Below, one piece after another: positions 9,167-16,667 of a DNA stretch of 64,000 nt. The notes under the pieces were generated by a model, which was not told the origin of the DNA, searched no databases, and saw nothing but the letters and a program-made list of their open reading frames with translations. The translations under genes and the position numbers were made by a program. The DNA is from Rossellomorea orangium (lineage in GTDB: Bacteria; Bacillota; Bacilli; Bacillales; Bacillaceae_B). How positions within the stretch are numbered: position 1 is the stretch's first letter; every line of letters starts with the position of its first letter. Where the stretch lies: assembly GCF_019334305.1 (NCBI RefSeq), contig NZ_JAHWGH010000002.1:29478-93477 (forward strand). Direction: 5' to 3'.

Positions 9167-9196
9167 AAAAAAAGAGATTGGATGGGCTCCAATCTC
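9167..9196 (-). terminator. riboswitch-linked intrinsic terminator before the permease
   Basis: Minus-strand stem GAGATTGGA (9188-9196) / TCCAATCTC (9174-9182) with loop GCCCA, followed by seven U. It lies between the glycine aptamer and the permease ribosome site, so it must be bypassed for expression. Confidence 0.9.
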
Positions 9197-9258
9197 GTGG
9201 TCATAAGAATAACAAATATCAATTGGCATGAGCGCACACCAAAGAAATATCCGATACT

Positions 9259-9353
9259 CTTCTGTCCTTTTGCCTGAGATAATGAACCCTTCGGCGCCGC
9301 GGAATCCCCACGGTCTCTCCAGAAGCTGCTCCTGCCATGGGATGATCCATGGC
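9259..9353 (-). promoter_or_regulatory. glycine riboswitch (single aptamer)
   Basis: Read on the minus strand, the 9325-9259 segment carries the glycine-aptamer signature in order: GGAGAGACC, then GGCGCCGAAGGG, then ATCTCAGGCAAAAGGACAG. It is closed by CTTCT/AGAAG (P1). Upstream is a perfect 7-bp hairpin GCCATGG/CCATGGC (9334-9353), possibly the remnant (ghost) partner seen with singleton aptamers. Only one full aptamer is present rather than the tandem form found before gcvT. A terminator follows at 9167-9196. Glycine binding should switch transcription of the permease; direction (on or off) cannot be read by eye. Confidence 0.93.
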
Positions 9354-9415
9354 AATCATAGCTTTCTATTAATTTCATTTCTTTCGTTCAACGTTTCACT
9401 GTCGAATAGTTGATA

Positions 9416-9444
9416 ATTTTAAGGGGTTATATGGATATTGTCAA
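9416..9444 (-). promoter_or_regulatory. sigma-A promoter of the riboswitch-permease transcript
   Basis: TTGACA (9439-9444), 17-base spacer, TAAAAT (9416-9421) on the minus strand, about 60 bases before the aptamer. Confidence 0.85.
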
Positions 9445-9570
9445 CAGCAGAAATTATTTATGGTGCTGTTCGTCGTAACGAACCAAAATGGAACTATTAA
9501 AATATAAAAAATCCGTTTTTGACATCTTTATTCTTGCTCACCATTGAGTTAGTGACCAGCGGATTTGAGT

Positions 9571-9755
9571 TAAGCGGAATTTTTCCGGTTATATACAGGT
9601 TGAAGTTCGTTTTGGAGATATTTAAGAGGAGTTTTTCCGGTTATGCAAAGTAAAATTCCACATTTTCACGTTTTTTGAATAAATAGGCGGAATTACTCCG
9701 TCTATTTAGCTAATTCGAAATCTATTTACTAATTAAGCGGAATTCTTCCGTCTAT
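9571..9755. repeat. four spaced short hairpin repeats (GCGGAAT...TTCCG type)
   Basis: Related words recur about every 50-63 bases: GCGGAATTTTTCCGGT (9574-9589), GGAGTTTTTCCGGTTA (9628-9642), GGCGGAATTACTCCGTC (9687-9702) and GCGGAATTCTTCCGTC (9737-9752). Each can form a small hairpin. The last lies next to the stop codon of the downstream minus-strand gene and may end its transcript. No gene is seen in this ~310-base gap. Confidence 0.55.
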
Positions 9756-9758
9756 CTA

Positions 9759-10436
9759 TCAAATTGTATGCTTAACCTGATCCCCCAAACGATAAGAACG
9801 GATTCTCTTGACCCCAGATTCGGGAATCAACATCTTTTTATCAACTAGTTGAGTAAGTAATTTTTTTACCGTCTTATCAGTACGCTTCAAATACTTCTCA
9901 ACTTCTATAGGAGATATCGCTTTTCCTTTTCGAATCGCTAATCTAAGCACCTCCTTTTCAGCATAGGATAGAGTGATCTGGTCCATCCCATCACCTAGAA
10001 ATCTGCCAATCACCTGTTGAACAATCTGCTGACATCGACGAGGTTGTTCTTTCACTTGGTCATAAGAAAAGCGGATGACAATCCACCCGTCAATCACTAA
10101 CTGGTTTTGACGTTCCAGACTGTCGGAAAATTGCCATCTGCTTATATTCTTTAAGTGAGGGCCATACCCGTCGACTTCAAAGCAAATCCTGATGGCTGGA
10201 CGAATGTAAGCAAAATCTAAATACCGTTTACCATCCTTAAAATCATTGATTTCAAATTCTGGATGAAGATATTGAAAGTGATAAAATGAAGGCCACCAAA
10301 CTTGCTTCAAAAACAACATTTCAGCCTGATTGTGGCCTTCTTGTAATCGCCTCAATCGTTCACCGTTTCTTTCTTGAAAGTGAGCATTCATAAAAGCCTG
10401 GTACTCTTCTTCAAATCCCACAGCAATCCTCCTCAC
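9759..10436 (-). CDS. DUF559/Vsr-like PD-(D/E)XK nuclease domain with C-terminal winged helix
   Basis: 225 residues, not a named gene. Residues ~60-130 contain YLDFAYIRPAIRICFEVDGYG, then LERQNQLVIDGWIVIRFSYDQV. This arrangement (D, then ExDG, then a W-x-(V/I)-x-R-F strand) resembles the DUF559/very-short-patch-repair endonuclease fold. Residues ~155-220 (LSYAEKEVLRLAIRKGKAISPIEVEKYL) look like a winged helix-turn-helix. The combination suggests a DNA-binding protein with a possible nuclease core; activity is inferred. It sits in an accessory stretch between the permease and rlmH. Confidence 0.6.
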   Translation of the reverse strand: MRRIAVGFEEEYQAFMNAHFQERNGERLRRLQEGHNQAEMLFLKQVWWPSFYHFQYLHPEFEINDFKDGKRYLDFAYIRPAIRICFEVDGYGPHLKNISRWQFSDSLERQNQLVIDGWIVIRFSYDQVKEQPRRCQQIVQQVIGRFLGDGMDQITLSYAEKEVLRLAIRKGKAISPIEVEKYLKRTDKTVKKLLTQLVDKKMLIPESGVKRIRSYRLGDQVKHTI

Positions 10437-10513
10437 TTAAACTTTAGCCAATTTATCAAAAAGTAAGACCAAATGAATTTGAAAACCGTTCTTTCCTCAA
10501 TTTTTCCACTTAA

Positions 10514-10975
10514 CTATCCATCAATAGGAACCATAAAATCATATTCAGGAACGCCATACTTGGCAATCATCCTTTTCCAATACGCTTCAAATGATAAATA
10601 AAAATGTTCCGGTGGGTTCCCAAATAGGATGGTAAACACTCCGTTTTCAAAAGAAATTAAGTAGCTTTTCTCCTGGTTAACATTCGTATCCTTAAGGGAT
10701 GCCTTTAACTCTTCTAATTGCGTAACTGTTAGACTATCGTTCAACATCACTTTTTTGCAATTCCCTTCATTATTTTCCAATACAAACATACCGTGACCTT
10801 CATGTTCCTCTACCTTGTACTTAATAGAGTTTTCGGTATACTTTTCTATTGTTTTAGTGAAGTAATAACCGCACACCATACAAAAGATGTACTTCTCATC
10901 CGTTTTGTAATAATCATTAACATAAGTAGTACGTTCACAACAGGGGCATTGAATAGCATACATAATTGATGCCAA
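10514..10975 (-). CDS. hypothetical protein with an N-terminal zinc-ribbon-like motif
   Basis: 153 residues, not recognised. It starts at TTG 10975 behind GGAGATGA (11-base spacing); an ATG four codons later lacks a ribosome site at useful distance. The first 35 residues contain CPCC and CMVC pairs 19 residues apart, a probable zinc ribbon. The rest is mixed alpha/beta, rich in aromatic and acidic residues, with no membrane segment. It could be an immunity-like or regulatory protein. It shares direction but no tight spacing with the nuclease-like gene (77-base gap). Confidence 0.6.
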   Translation of the reverse strand: MASIMYAIQCPCCERTTYVNDYYKTDEKYIFCMVCGYYFTKTIEKYTENSIKYKVEEHEGHGMFVLENNEGNCKKVMLNDSLTVTQLEELKASLKDTNVNQEKSYLISFENGVFTILFGNPPEHFYLSFEAYWKRMIAKYGVPEYDFMVPIDG

Positions 10976-11227
10976 GAATGAATCATCTCCATTATTGAAT
11001 TAAATTTTGGAAAGATTTATGAGTGTAAAGTCTAGAGGAGTAAAGATATGTGGTTTCAACTAGAGAGAAGATAAAAGCAAATGAAGAATTACAGAGTAGT
11101 TAGTTTGAAAGGAATTTTTTCAGAGAAATTTGAGGAAAGAACTACTTTTAGTCTAAAAGAATTTTCTTATTTGTCAATCTATATTCTTGTCACTTCTATT
11201 TGTCCTTAGAAAACGCATGATATTTTC

Positions 11228-11251
11228 GCCTCCCCTACAATTAGGAGAGGC
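11228..11251 (-). terminator. terminator of rlmH
   Basis: Stem GCCTCTCCTA / TAGGGGAGGC with a 4-base loop on the minus strand, 20 bases after the rlmH stop, followed by GAAAATA. Confidence 0.7.
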
Positions 11252-11270
11252 ATTTGGCTAACAGCCTCAG

Positions 11271-11750
11271 TTATTTATGATACGGTTCCCCCCGATTTAT
11301 CCGAAAAGCCCGATAAATCTGCTCCACCAATATCAACCTCATCAATTGATGAGGAAAAGTCATCTTCGAAAACGAAAGCGTCTCATTCGACCGTTTGATC
11401 ACCTCATCACTCAAACCCAATGATCCTCCAATCACAAACGCCACTTTGCTTTTCCCGTACGTAGCAAGCTTGTCCAGGTTATCGGCAAGCTCTTCTGAAG
11501 AGCGCATTTTCCCCTGGATGGCCAGGGCGATGACGTGGTGATCGGGAGAAATTTTGGACAAAATCCGCTCTCCTTCTTTATTTTTTACCTGCTCCATTTC
11601 AGAATCGCTCAGCACTTCAGGGGCCTTTTCATCCGCAAGCTCAACAATATCGATTTTTGCATACGCACCAAGACGCTTCACATATTCGCTGATGCCCTGC
11701 TTTAAATATTTTTCTTTTAACTTTCCAACCGTTACTATGGTGATATTCAC
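11271..11750 (-). CDS. rlmH: 23S rRNA pseudouridine-1915 N3-methyltransferase RlmH
   Basis: 159 residues, the normal length. RlmH is a SPOUT-class SAM-dependent methyltransferase acting on helix 69 of 23S rRNA in assembled 70S ribosomes. Seen: N-terminal [16 protein letters not shown], the SAM-binding knot sequence [13 protein letters not shown] (residues ~105-117), and the conserved C-terminus [20 protein letters not shown]...EPYHK. It lies downstream of yyzF and htrC in the B. subtilis order, where it is yydA. Its upstream DNA carries DnaA boxes (11788-11817). Confidence 0.97.
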   Translation of the reverse strand: MNITIVTVGKLKEKYLKQGISEYVKRLGAYAKIDIVELADEKAPEVLSDSEMEQVKNKEGERILSKISPDHHVIALAIQGKMRSSEELADNLDKLATYGKSKVAFVIGGSLGLSDEVIKRSNETLSFSKMTFPHQLMRLILVEQIYRAFRINRGEPYHK

Positions 11751-11845
11751 AAATCCACACTCGCTTTACAAACAATTTACAAACACGTTATCCACAGAAA
11801 CTATCCACATATCCACAGTCCGTTTCTTTATATGGTATGGGAATA

Positions 11846-12004
11846 TTAGTTCGCCACTATATATACGGCGTTATTCCCACAATATTCACAGGTTGTGGAT
11901 AACTTCATTTCTTCAGACAGCTCTGTTAATTGAGGCGCTACCTCATGCTCATCTACGACAATATCCATGGCTAATTCCACGTGGTCTAAGCAACAGTAAA
12001 TCAT
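11846..12004 (-). CDS. yyzF: CxxH/CxxC small zinc-type protein (YyzF)
   Basis: A 52-residue gene easily missed by length filters. ATG at 12004 follows GAGGAGGAAACGAC. The protein begins MIYCCLDHVELAMD and ends CEYCGNNAVYIVAN, giving the family's CxxH (CLDH) and CxxC (CEYC) pairs, a probable zinc site. The function is unknown. It is conserved in Bacillaceae between htrC and rlmH, as here. A perfect DnaA box lies inside the coding sequence (codons for LSTT). Confidence 0.92.
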   Translation of the reverse strand: MIYCCLDHVELAMDIVVDEHEVAPQLTELSEEMKLSTTCEYCGNNAVYIVAN

Positions 12005-12076
12005 GTCGTTTCCTCCTCATCATACTTTTAAAGTCATGTATATATACTTATCCACAATTATCATATCATGTAAAGA

Positions 12077-12111
12077 AAAAGCAGGAAAGGGCACGTGCCA
12101 TTCCTGCTTTT
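12077..12111 (-). terminator. terminator of htrC
   Basis: Stem AAAAGCAGGAA (12077-12087) / TTCCTGCTTTT (12101-12111), with inner GGCACGTGCC, 15 bases after the htrC stop. Confidence 0.9.
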
Positions 12112-12126
12112 CGTTTTATCCACATT

Positions 12127-13368
12127 CTATAATCGCGATTCGTCCGTTAATTTCATCGTGACTTCTTGCTTCTTACCATCCCGGTAGATGGTGACTTTCA
12201 TTTGATCGTTCACTTCTTTTTTATTGTATAGATGCTTCCTGAGATCAATTACATTCTGGATCTTCTCACCGTCAAGTTCTGTGATGACATCAAGCTCTTG
12301 CAAGCCAGCTTGAGCAGCAGGTGAATTCGGGACGGTTTGTCTGATCATGACACCATAATTGATATCCTTCGGCAGTTTTAAGGTTTCCTGCTGGTGGTAA
12401 GCAGAGATCTGATTGACGTCTTCAAGGGTGACACCCATTGCCGGACGCTTCACTTCACCGTATTGTTCAAGGTCTTCTATGATTGGTCTGGCTGAATTGA
12501 TTGGGATGGCAAGTCCAATACCTTCTACTGCTTCCTGGGCGATTTTCATGGAGTTGATGCCGACCAGCTGTCCGGAAATATTAATAAGCGCTCCACCACT
12601 GTTACCCGGGTTGATGGCTGCATCGGTCTGGAGAACCTCTGCATTCCAATCCTCCATACCATCCTGGTTGATATCGACGGGTATCGTTCTCTCCACACCT
12701 GAGACGACTCCTTGCGTCACAGAACCTGAGAATTGCAGGCCAAGGGGATTCCCGATGGCGATGACAGGCTCTCCTGCTTTCAGCTCGTCTGAATTTCCAA
12801 ACTCGGCGATATCGTCCTTCTTGATCTTGCTTCCGTCGATTTCAATGACGGCAAGGTCTGTCCAAACGTCAGTACCGCGAAGCTTTGCCGGAACCTTTGT
12901 ACCGTCAGCAAGGGTAACCTCCAATTGATCTGCCCCTTCGACAACATGATTATTGGTCACAATATAAACGGTATTTCCTTCTTTTTTATACATGACACCG
13001 GACCCTGTCCCTGCCTGTTGATCCTGGGTCTGTCCACCACCCTGACCCCAGAAGCTTTGGGATTGGATATTCGTGATTCCTACTACAGAATCTCCCGTCT
13101 TTTCTACTGCTTTCGTGACATCCGTTGTCACATTGACTGAAACATTCTGAGTGGTGCCGTTATGGTAAGCCTGATCGGTTTCTTTCAGATCCTGATCCGG
13201 CTGGACCGAATAGGGTAATATATCAAAGTTCGTCAGCTGCGGGATGGCTACGACTACGAGGATTGCACCGAGGATGACTCCCAATAACCCTGCAAGAAAC
13301 ATCCCGCCCCGGTTTCCCTTTTGTCTGCCTGTCCTGCCTTCAGAATGATTACCGTCATAATATCCCAT
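12127..13368 (-). CDS. htrC: HtrA-family membrane serine protease HtrC (YyxA)
   Basis: 413 residues. An N-terminal cytoplasmic tail and one membrane anchor (residues ~22-44) put the protease outside the membrane. The trypsin-like domain (~85-295) keeps the full triad: His141 (TNNHVV), Asp171 (TDLAV) and Ser257 (GNSGG). A PDZ domain follows (~310-405). DegP/HtrA proteases degrade misfolded envelope proteins. The gene follows walJ, as in B. subtilis, but a terminator (13667-13698) and 370 bases separate it from the wal operon, so it probably has its own promoter. Confidence 0.95.
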   Translation of the reverse strand: MGYYDGNHSEGRTGRQKGNRGGMFLAGLLGVILGAILVVVAIPQLTNFDILPYSVQPDQDLKETDQAYHNGTTQNVSVNVTTDVTKAVEKTGDSVVGITNIQSQSFWGQGGGQTQDQQAGTGSGVMYKKEGNTVYIVTNNHVVEGADQLEVTLADGTKVPAKLRGTDVWTDLAVIEIDGSKIKKDDIAEFGNSDELKAGEPVIAIGNPLGLQFSGSVTQGVVSGVERTIPVDINQDGMEDWNAEVLQTDAAINPGNSGGALINISGQLVGINSMKIAQEAVEGIGLAIPINSARPIIEDLEQYGEVKRPAMGVTLEDVNQISAYHQQETLKLPKDINYGVMIRQTVPNSPAAQAGLQELDVITELDGEKIQNVIDLRKHLYNKKEVNDQMKVTIYRDGKKQEVTMKLTDESRL

Positions 13369-13666
13369 AAATCTTCATCCTTTCTACCAGCTATTCCTTT
13401 TGTTATTTTATCTTTCCAAGCCCGATTATAGTCAGGTTAAATTAAAAAATGATGAAAAAAAGGTAAGAATTTCATAATCAAACCCAAGAGTGGAGGGGAG
13501 GTTGCTTACTGCAGGATATGGACGACACTAAAAACGCAGACGCAATGACCAGAGGTAAATGCATATGACGAGAACATAGAAAATGCGCTCATGAAGTTCT
13601 TGGCATATGATCTCATGCCTCTAGCCGACGGATCTGGACGACACCCGTGTCATTCTATGTAAACAC
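13369..13666. other. htrC upstream region with a 15-base direct repeat
   Basis: About 300 bases without a supported gene. GGATATGGACGACAC (13514-13528) recurs as GGATCTGGACGACAC (13630-13644), 116 bases apart. A 36-codon minus-strand frame spans the area but lacks a good ribosome site. The repeats may be regulatory; this is unproven. Confidence 0.4.
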
Positions 13667-13698
13667 AAAAAGGTGAAGACAATAGTCCTCACCTTTTT
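13667..13698 (-). terminator. terminator of the wal operon
   Basis: Stem AAAAAGGTGA-GAC (13667-13680) / GTC-TCACCTTTTT (13685-13698), 40 bases after walJ. Confidence 0.88.
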
Positions 13699-13737
13699 CA
13701 TACCTTCATAAGAGACATCGTAAACATTTGAACCGGC

Positions 13738-14532
13738 TTAAATGGCAACTAAAGGCGTTGGAACTTTAGGGTCCGTATCAAATAGATCAATTTGTTCTCC
13801 TACTATGATTCCTTGGGACTCGAGTGTCTGAGTGACGCTCATCCTTGCCAGGTCTTTCATATTATTATCCAGACTCAAATGGGCCAGGTAGATTCCTTTT
13901 GTGTTGTCTCCCATCACTTCACTCATGGCAATGGCCGCATCCTCATTGGACACATGGCCATAGTCACTGAGGATCCGTCGCTTGATATTCCAAGGATAAC
14001 GGCACATGCGAAGCATCCCGACATCATGGTTACTTTCGAACACATAGGCATCGGCATTCGAGATGATCCCTTTCATCCGGTCACTTACATAACCTGTATC
14101 CGTGACCAGAACCAGCTTCTTATCCCCATGATGGAAGATATAAAACATCGGTTCAGCTGCATCATGTGATACACCGAAGGACTCGATGCTCAAACCCCCA
14201 AAGTGCTTGGCCGTTTCCATATCAAAGGAGAACTTCTGCTCCGTATCGATTTTGCCCACTAAGCCGTCCATGGCATTCCAGGTCTTATCGTTCGCATAAA
14301 TCGGAAGCTTGTACTTCCTTGCCAGGACACCGATTCCCTTAATATGATCACTATGCTCATGAGTGACCAGAATCCCCGACAGATCTTCTATCTTCCGGTC
14401 TATCTGACTGAACAAACCTTCCATTTGCTTGCCGCTTAAACCGGCATCGACAAGGAAAGAGTGCTCCTCTGACTCGACAAATATTGCATTTCCTGTACTG
14501 CCGCTCGCAAGTACACTAAAATGCATCGTCAT
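13738..14532 (-). CDS. walJ: MBL-fold hydrolase WalJ (YycJ)
   Basis: 264 residues from ATG 14532, placed 8 bases after AGGAG; a GTG at 14541 overlaps that ribosome site and is less likely. Metallo-beta-lactamase fold with the [10 protein letters not shown] metal motif near residue 60 and further ligands (SHD, D in [10 protein letters not shown]). WalJ is the last gene of the WalRK operon and has been tied to cell-wall/division coordination and DNA repair; the enzymatic substrate is unsettled. Two overlapping or adjacent genes upstream (walI, walH) confirm the operon. Confidence 0.95.
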   Translation of the reverse strand: MTMHFSVLASGSTGNAIFVESEEHSFLVDAGLSGKQMEGLFSQIDRKIEDLSGILVTHEHSDHIKGIGVLARKYKLPIYANDKTWNAMDGLVGKIDTEQKFSFDMETAKHFGGLSIESFGVSHDAAEPMFYIFHHGDKKLVLVTDTGYVSDRMKGIISNADAYVFESNHDVGMLRMCRYPWNIKRRILSDYGHVSNEDAAIAMSEVMGDNTKGIYLAHLSLDNNMKDLARMSVTQTLESQGIIVGEQIDLFDTDPKVPTPLVAI

Positions 14533-14543
14533 AACGCTCACTC

Positions 14544-15347
14544 CTATGTTTCTTTTTCTGGATTGGTGATTTCTACGATTTGTGCCTCAACGGCATTAAT
14601 AAATACATCTTCTTTTTGGTCATTTTTTTCGACGACGAAATGCCAGGTAGGGGCCAATACCTGATATTCATCGATGGGTCCGAAGGTTGAATACCCAAGG
14701 CTCGGAACACCGACAATTTCACTGCCATTGTCAATCTCATTGTTTTCCACCAGGAACCTGAGGGCATCAAAAGGGGTAACCAGCTGTTTTTTCCCCGTAG
14801 ATTCTTTCAGGTTATCCAACAATGTTTGTTTATACGAAACGATTTCGCGGTCTGTATTCAAATAGAGAATCAATTTCCCATTGGCATTATTGAAGATTTT
14901 CCGGTCTTTAAACATCTGAAAATAGACAATGGTCTGTTCATCTTTACTATATTTCCAGAAGCTGTACTGCTCTCCATTTAGGATGTGCTTTTTTAGAAAA
15001 TCCTTTAATTCATCCGGAGAAAAATTTTCACTTATGGATACAGGTTCTTTCAGAGTTGAATTGATTGTATTGTCATTGACGGCATTCACTTCTTGATCCT
15101 TTAATTTATCCAGATCTTTTTCGCTGATTTTTTTCGTGCTGGCACTGATGATGGCATCTTTCACCGGTTCTTTGGACAACTTTGGAGGGTACTTGATATT
15201 GGCCGCTTTTAACGTTTCTTCAATTGTGGTCTGCCCTAATGTATCGGGATTGCTTTCCCTGATTTTATTCATGAATATGGTCAGGAGAAATATATCCAGA
15301 ACCAAAAAGACGATAATGAAAATGCTCTTTGTTTTACTCCAATCCAT
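14544..15347 (-). CDS. walI: WalK accessory protein WalI (YycI)
   Basis: 267 residues: a short cytoplasmic tail, one N-terminal membrane helix (residues ~8-27) and an extracellular YycI domain. In B. subtilis WalI and WalH bind WalK through their membrane helices and damp its activity. ATG 15347 follows GGAGG, which lies inside the last codons of walH. The stop is next to the walJ ribosome site, so the genes are co-translated. The sequence is poorly conserved outside the helix, as usual. Confidence 0.93.
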   Translation of the reverse strand: MDWSKTKSIFIIVFLVLDIFLLTIFMNKIRESNPDTLGQTTIEETLKAANIKYPPKLSKEPVKDAIISASTKKISEKDLDKLKDQEVNAVNDNTINSTLKEPVSISENFSPDELKDFLKKHILNGEQYSFWKYSKDEQTIVYFQMFKDRKIFNNANGKLILYLNTDREIVSYKQTLLDNLKESTGKKQLVTPFDALRFLVENNEIDNGSEIVGVPSLGYSTFGPIDEYQVLAPTWHFVVEKNDQKEDVFINAVEAQIVEITNPEKET

Positions 15348-15350
15348 CTG

Positions 15351-16667
15351 TTAGAACGCCTCCAATTCTTCCAGCGGGACCCTTATCCAGTTTCCACTAA
15401 GCTTATAGTACCAGGAAGGTTCGAATAGTAAGAACTTCTTGTTGGATTCATTTGTATCCCTGGTCATCTTATATCCGACGACAATATCCTCTACGTCTTC
15501 CAGTTCTTTCGAGCTGTTCTTCAACGCATACAGGACAGAGGCACCGGAAGGAAGCTGCACGTCTCTGATTGCATTTTTCGACACCATGTCCAGTGTAAAG
15601 TACGGTCTTTCATACTTGCTGATGGAATTCGTTCCCCACTCTTGAATGACCTCGGCCATATGATTCTCGTTAAAGACCGGATGGTTTTCCATGAACAATC
15701 TGTAGACAACCTTATTTTCAACGGTGCTGCTGGAAAAGTAATGATAATCATCCGTCCACCCACCATGATCATTCACAAATTCCATGCTTTTTTGCAAGAG
15801 AGATGCTGGAGCGATGGCGGAATCGCTATCGACAGATAAATTGATATACGAAAGAGTGCTGTATTCTTCATCCGTCTTCATGAAGCTTGGTATATTGATA
15901 AAGGTATTCTTTTTGACTTCCACGTTGTTGGGGTCACTGAATAGTGCTTTCTTAAAATCTTCCAACGATAGAGTATCAGCGTAGAATCGATAGCTCTTAT
16001 AGTCTTTCGGATACTTTGGAAGAAAGATATTTTTGTTGGAATTCAGGGGCTGCTCTATATATTCATCATAAGAAGCAACCTTTTTCAAGAACATTTTCTC
16101 GAATTTTTGTAAGCTTTCCACATTCACCCGGCATTCATAAAAATATTTCTTACCGGAATCAAGGGAAGCAAAATAGATGGTTCCTGCATCCGAGTTCACC
16201 GTGTTCAAATCAATGACGATTCGATCGAACGAGGCCGTCGGAATATTTTTATCTTCGAAATGGATGACGCGGCTATAGACGGAAAATGGCACATTATCAG
16301 GAAATACAATCTCGACTTTCTTTTCACCCTGAGTGATGGCTTTCATCTCGTCTTTCGTATATTGATTTGAGTAGTCTTTCAAATCAAACAGTGTCCAACT
16401 GCTCAAACCTTTTATCACATTGTCCATTGCTTCTCCGTCAAGCGTCCCGACCGTCTTATTGCCTGCATGATAAAAAAGCTCGTATGGCTTGATCAATACC
16501 TTTGAAAGATTAGGCTCCTTCATCTTTTCTCCTACTGATACGTCAAAGGTTTCATTGCTGTCGATTGTGTCATATCCCGGTTGATATGTCCAAAGGTTAA
16601 AGGTCAGGAAGATACTGATGCAAACAAGTAAGGTTAATATAATCGATTTTATTTTTTCGTATTTCAT
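15351..16667 (-). CDS. walH: WalK accessory protein WalH (YycH)
   Basis: 438 residues. The N-terminal membrane helix (residues ~6-25, SIILTLLVCISIFLTFNLWTY) precedes a large extracellular YycH domain. It starts at ATG 16667, overlapping the walK stop as ATGA, so the two are translationally coupled. It works with WalI to restrain WalK signalling. The gene order walR-walK-walH-walI-walJ is complete. Confidence 0.94.
   Translation of the reverse strand: MKYEKIKSIILTLLVCISIFLTFNLWTYQPGYDTIDSNETFDVSVGEKMKEPNLSKVLIKPYELFYHAGNKTVGTLDGEAMDNVIKGLSSWTLFDLKDYSNQYTKDEMKAITQGEKKVEIVFPDNVPFSVYSRVIHFEDKNIPTASFDRIVIDLNTVNSDAGTIYFASLDSGKKYFYECRVNVESLQKFEKMFLKKVASYDEYIEQPLNSNKNIFLPKYPKDYKSYRFYADTLSLEDFKKALFSDPNNVEVKKNTFINIPSFMKTDEEYSTLSYINLSVDSDSAIAPASLLQKSMEFVNDHGGWTDDYHYFSSSTVENKVVYRLFMENHPVFNENHMAEVIQEWGTNSISKYERPYFTLDMVSKNAIRDVQLPSGASVLYALKNSSKELEDVEDIVVGYKMTRDTNESNKKFLLFEPSWYYKLSGNWIRVPLEELEAF

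Larger units (their letters stand above)
11788..12124. promoter_or_regulatory. DnaA-box cluster around yyzF (rlmH/htrC side)
   Basis: Four perfect TTATCCACA boxes: 11788-11796 (+), 11894-11902 (-, inside yyzF), 12048-12056 (+) and 12116-12124 (+). Three one-mismatch boxes lie at 11801-11809, 11809-11817 and 11882-11890. Seven boxes in 340 bases about 41 kb from oriC is far above chance. B. subtilis is known to have an oriC-proximal DnaA-box cluster at yydA, the rlmH orthologue, so this looks conserved. Confidence 0.85.

Noticed and set aside
9131..9378. N-terminal extension of the permease and a second frame here
   Set aside because: The stretch is occupied by the glycine aptamer, a terminator and a ribosome site; translation through it is not credible.
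12413..12928. 171-codon plus-strand frame antisense to htrC
   Set aside because: Shadow frame; the minus-strand protease has a full catalytic triad and PDZ domain.
13550..13670. 36-codon minus-strand frame between walJ and htrC
   Set aside because: Weak ribosome site, no similarity, and overlap with a direct repeat; not enough to call a gene.
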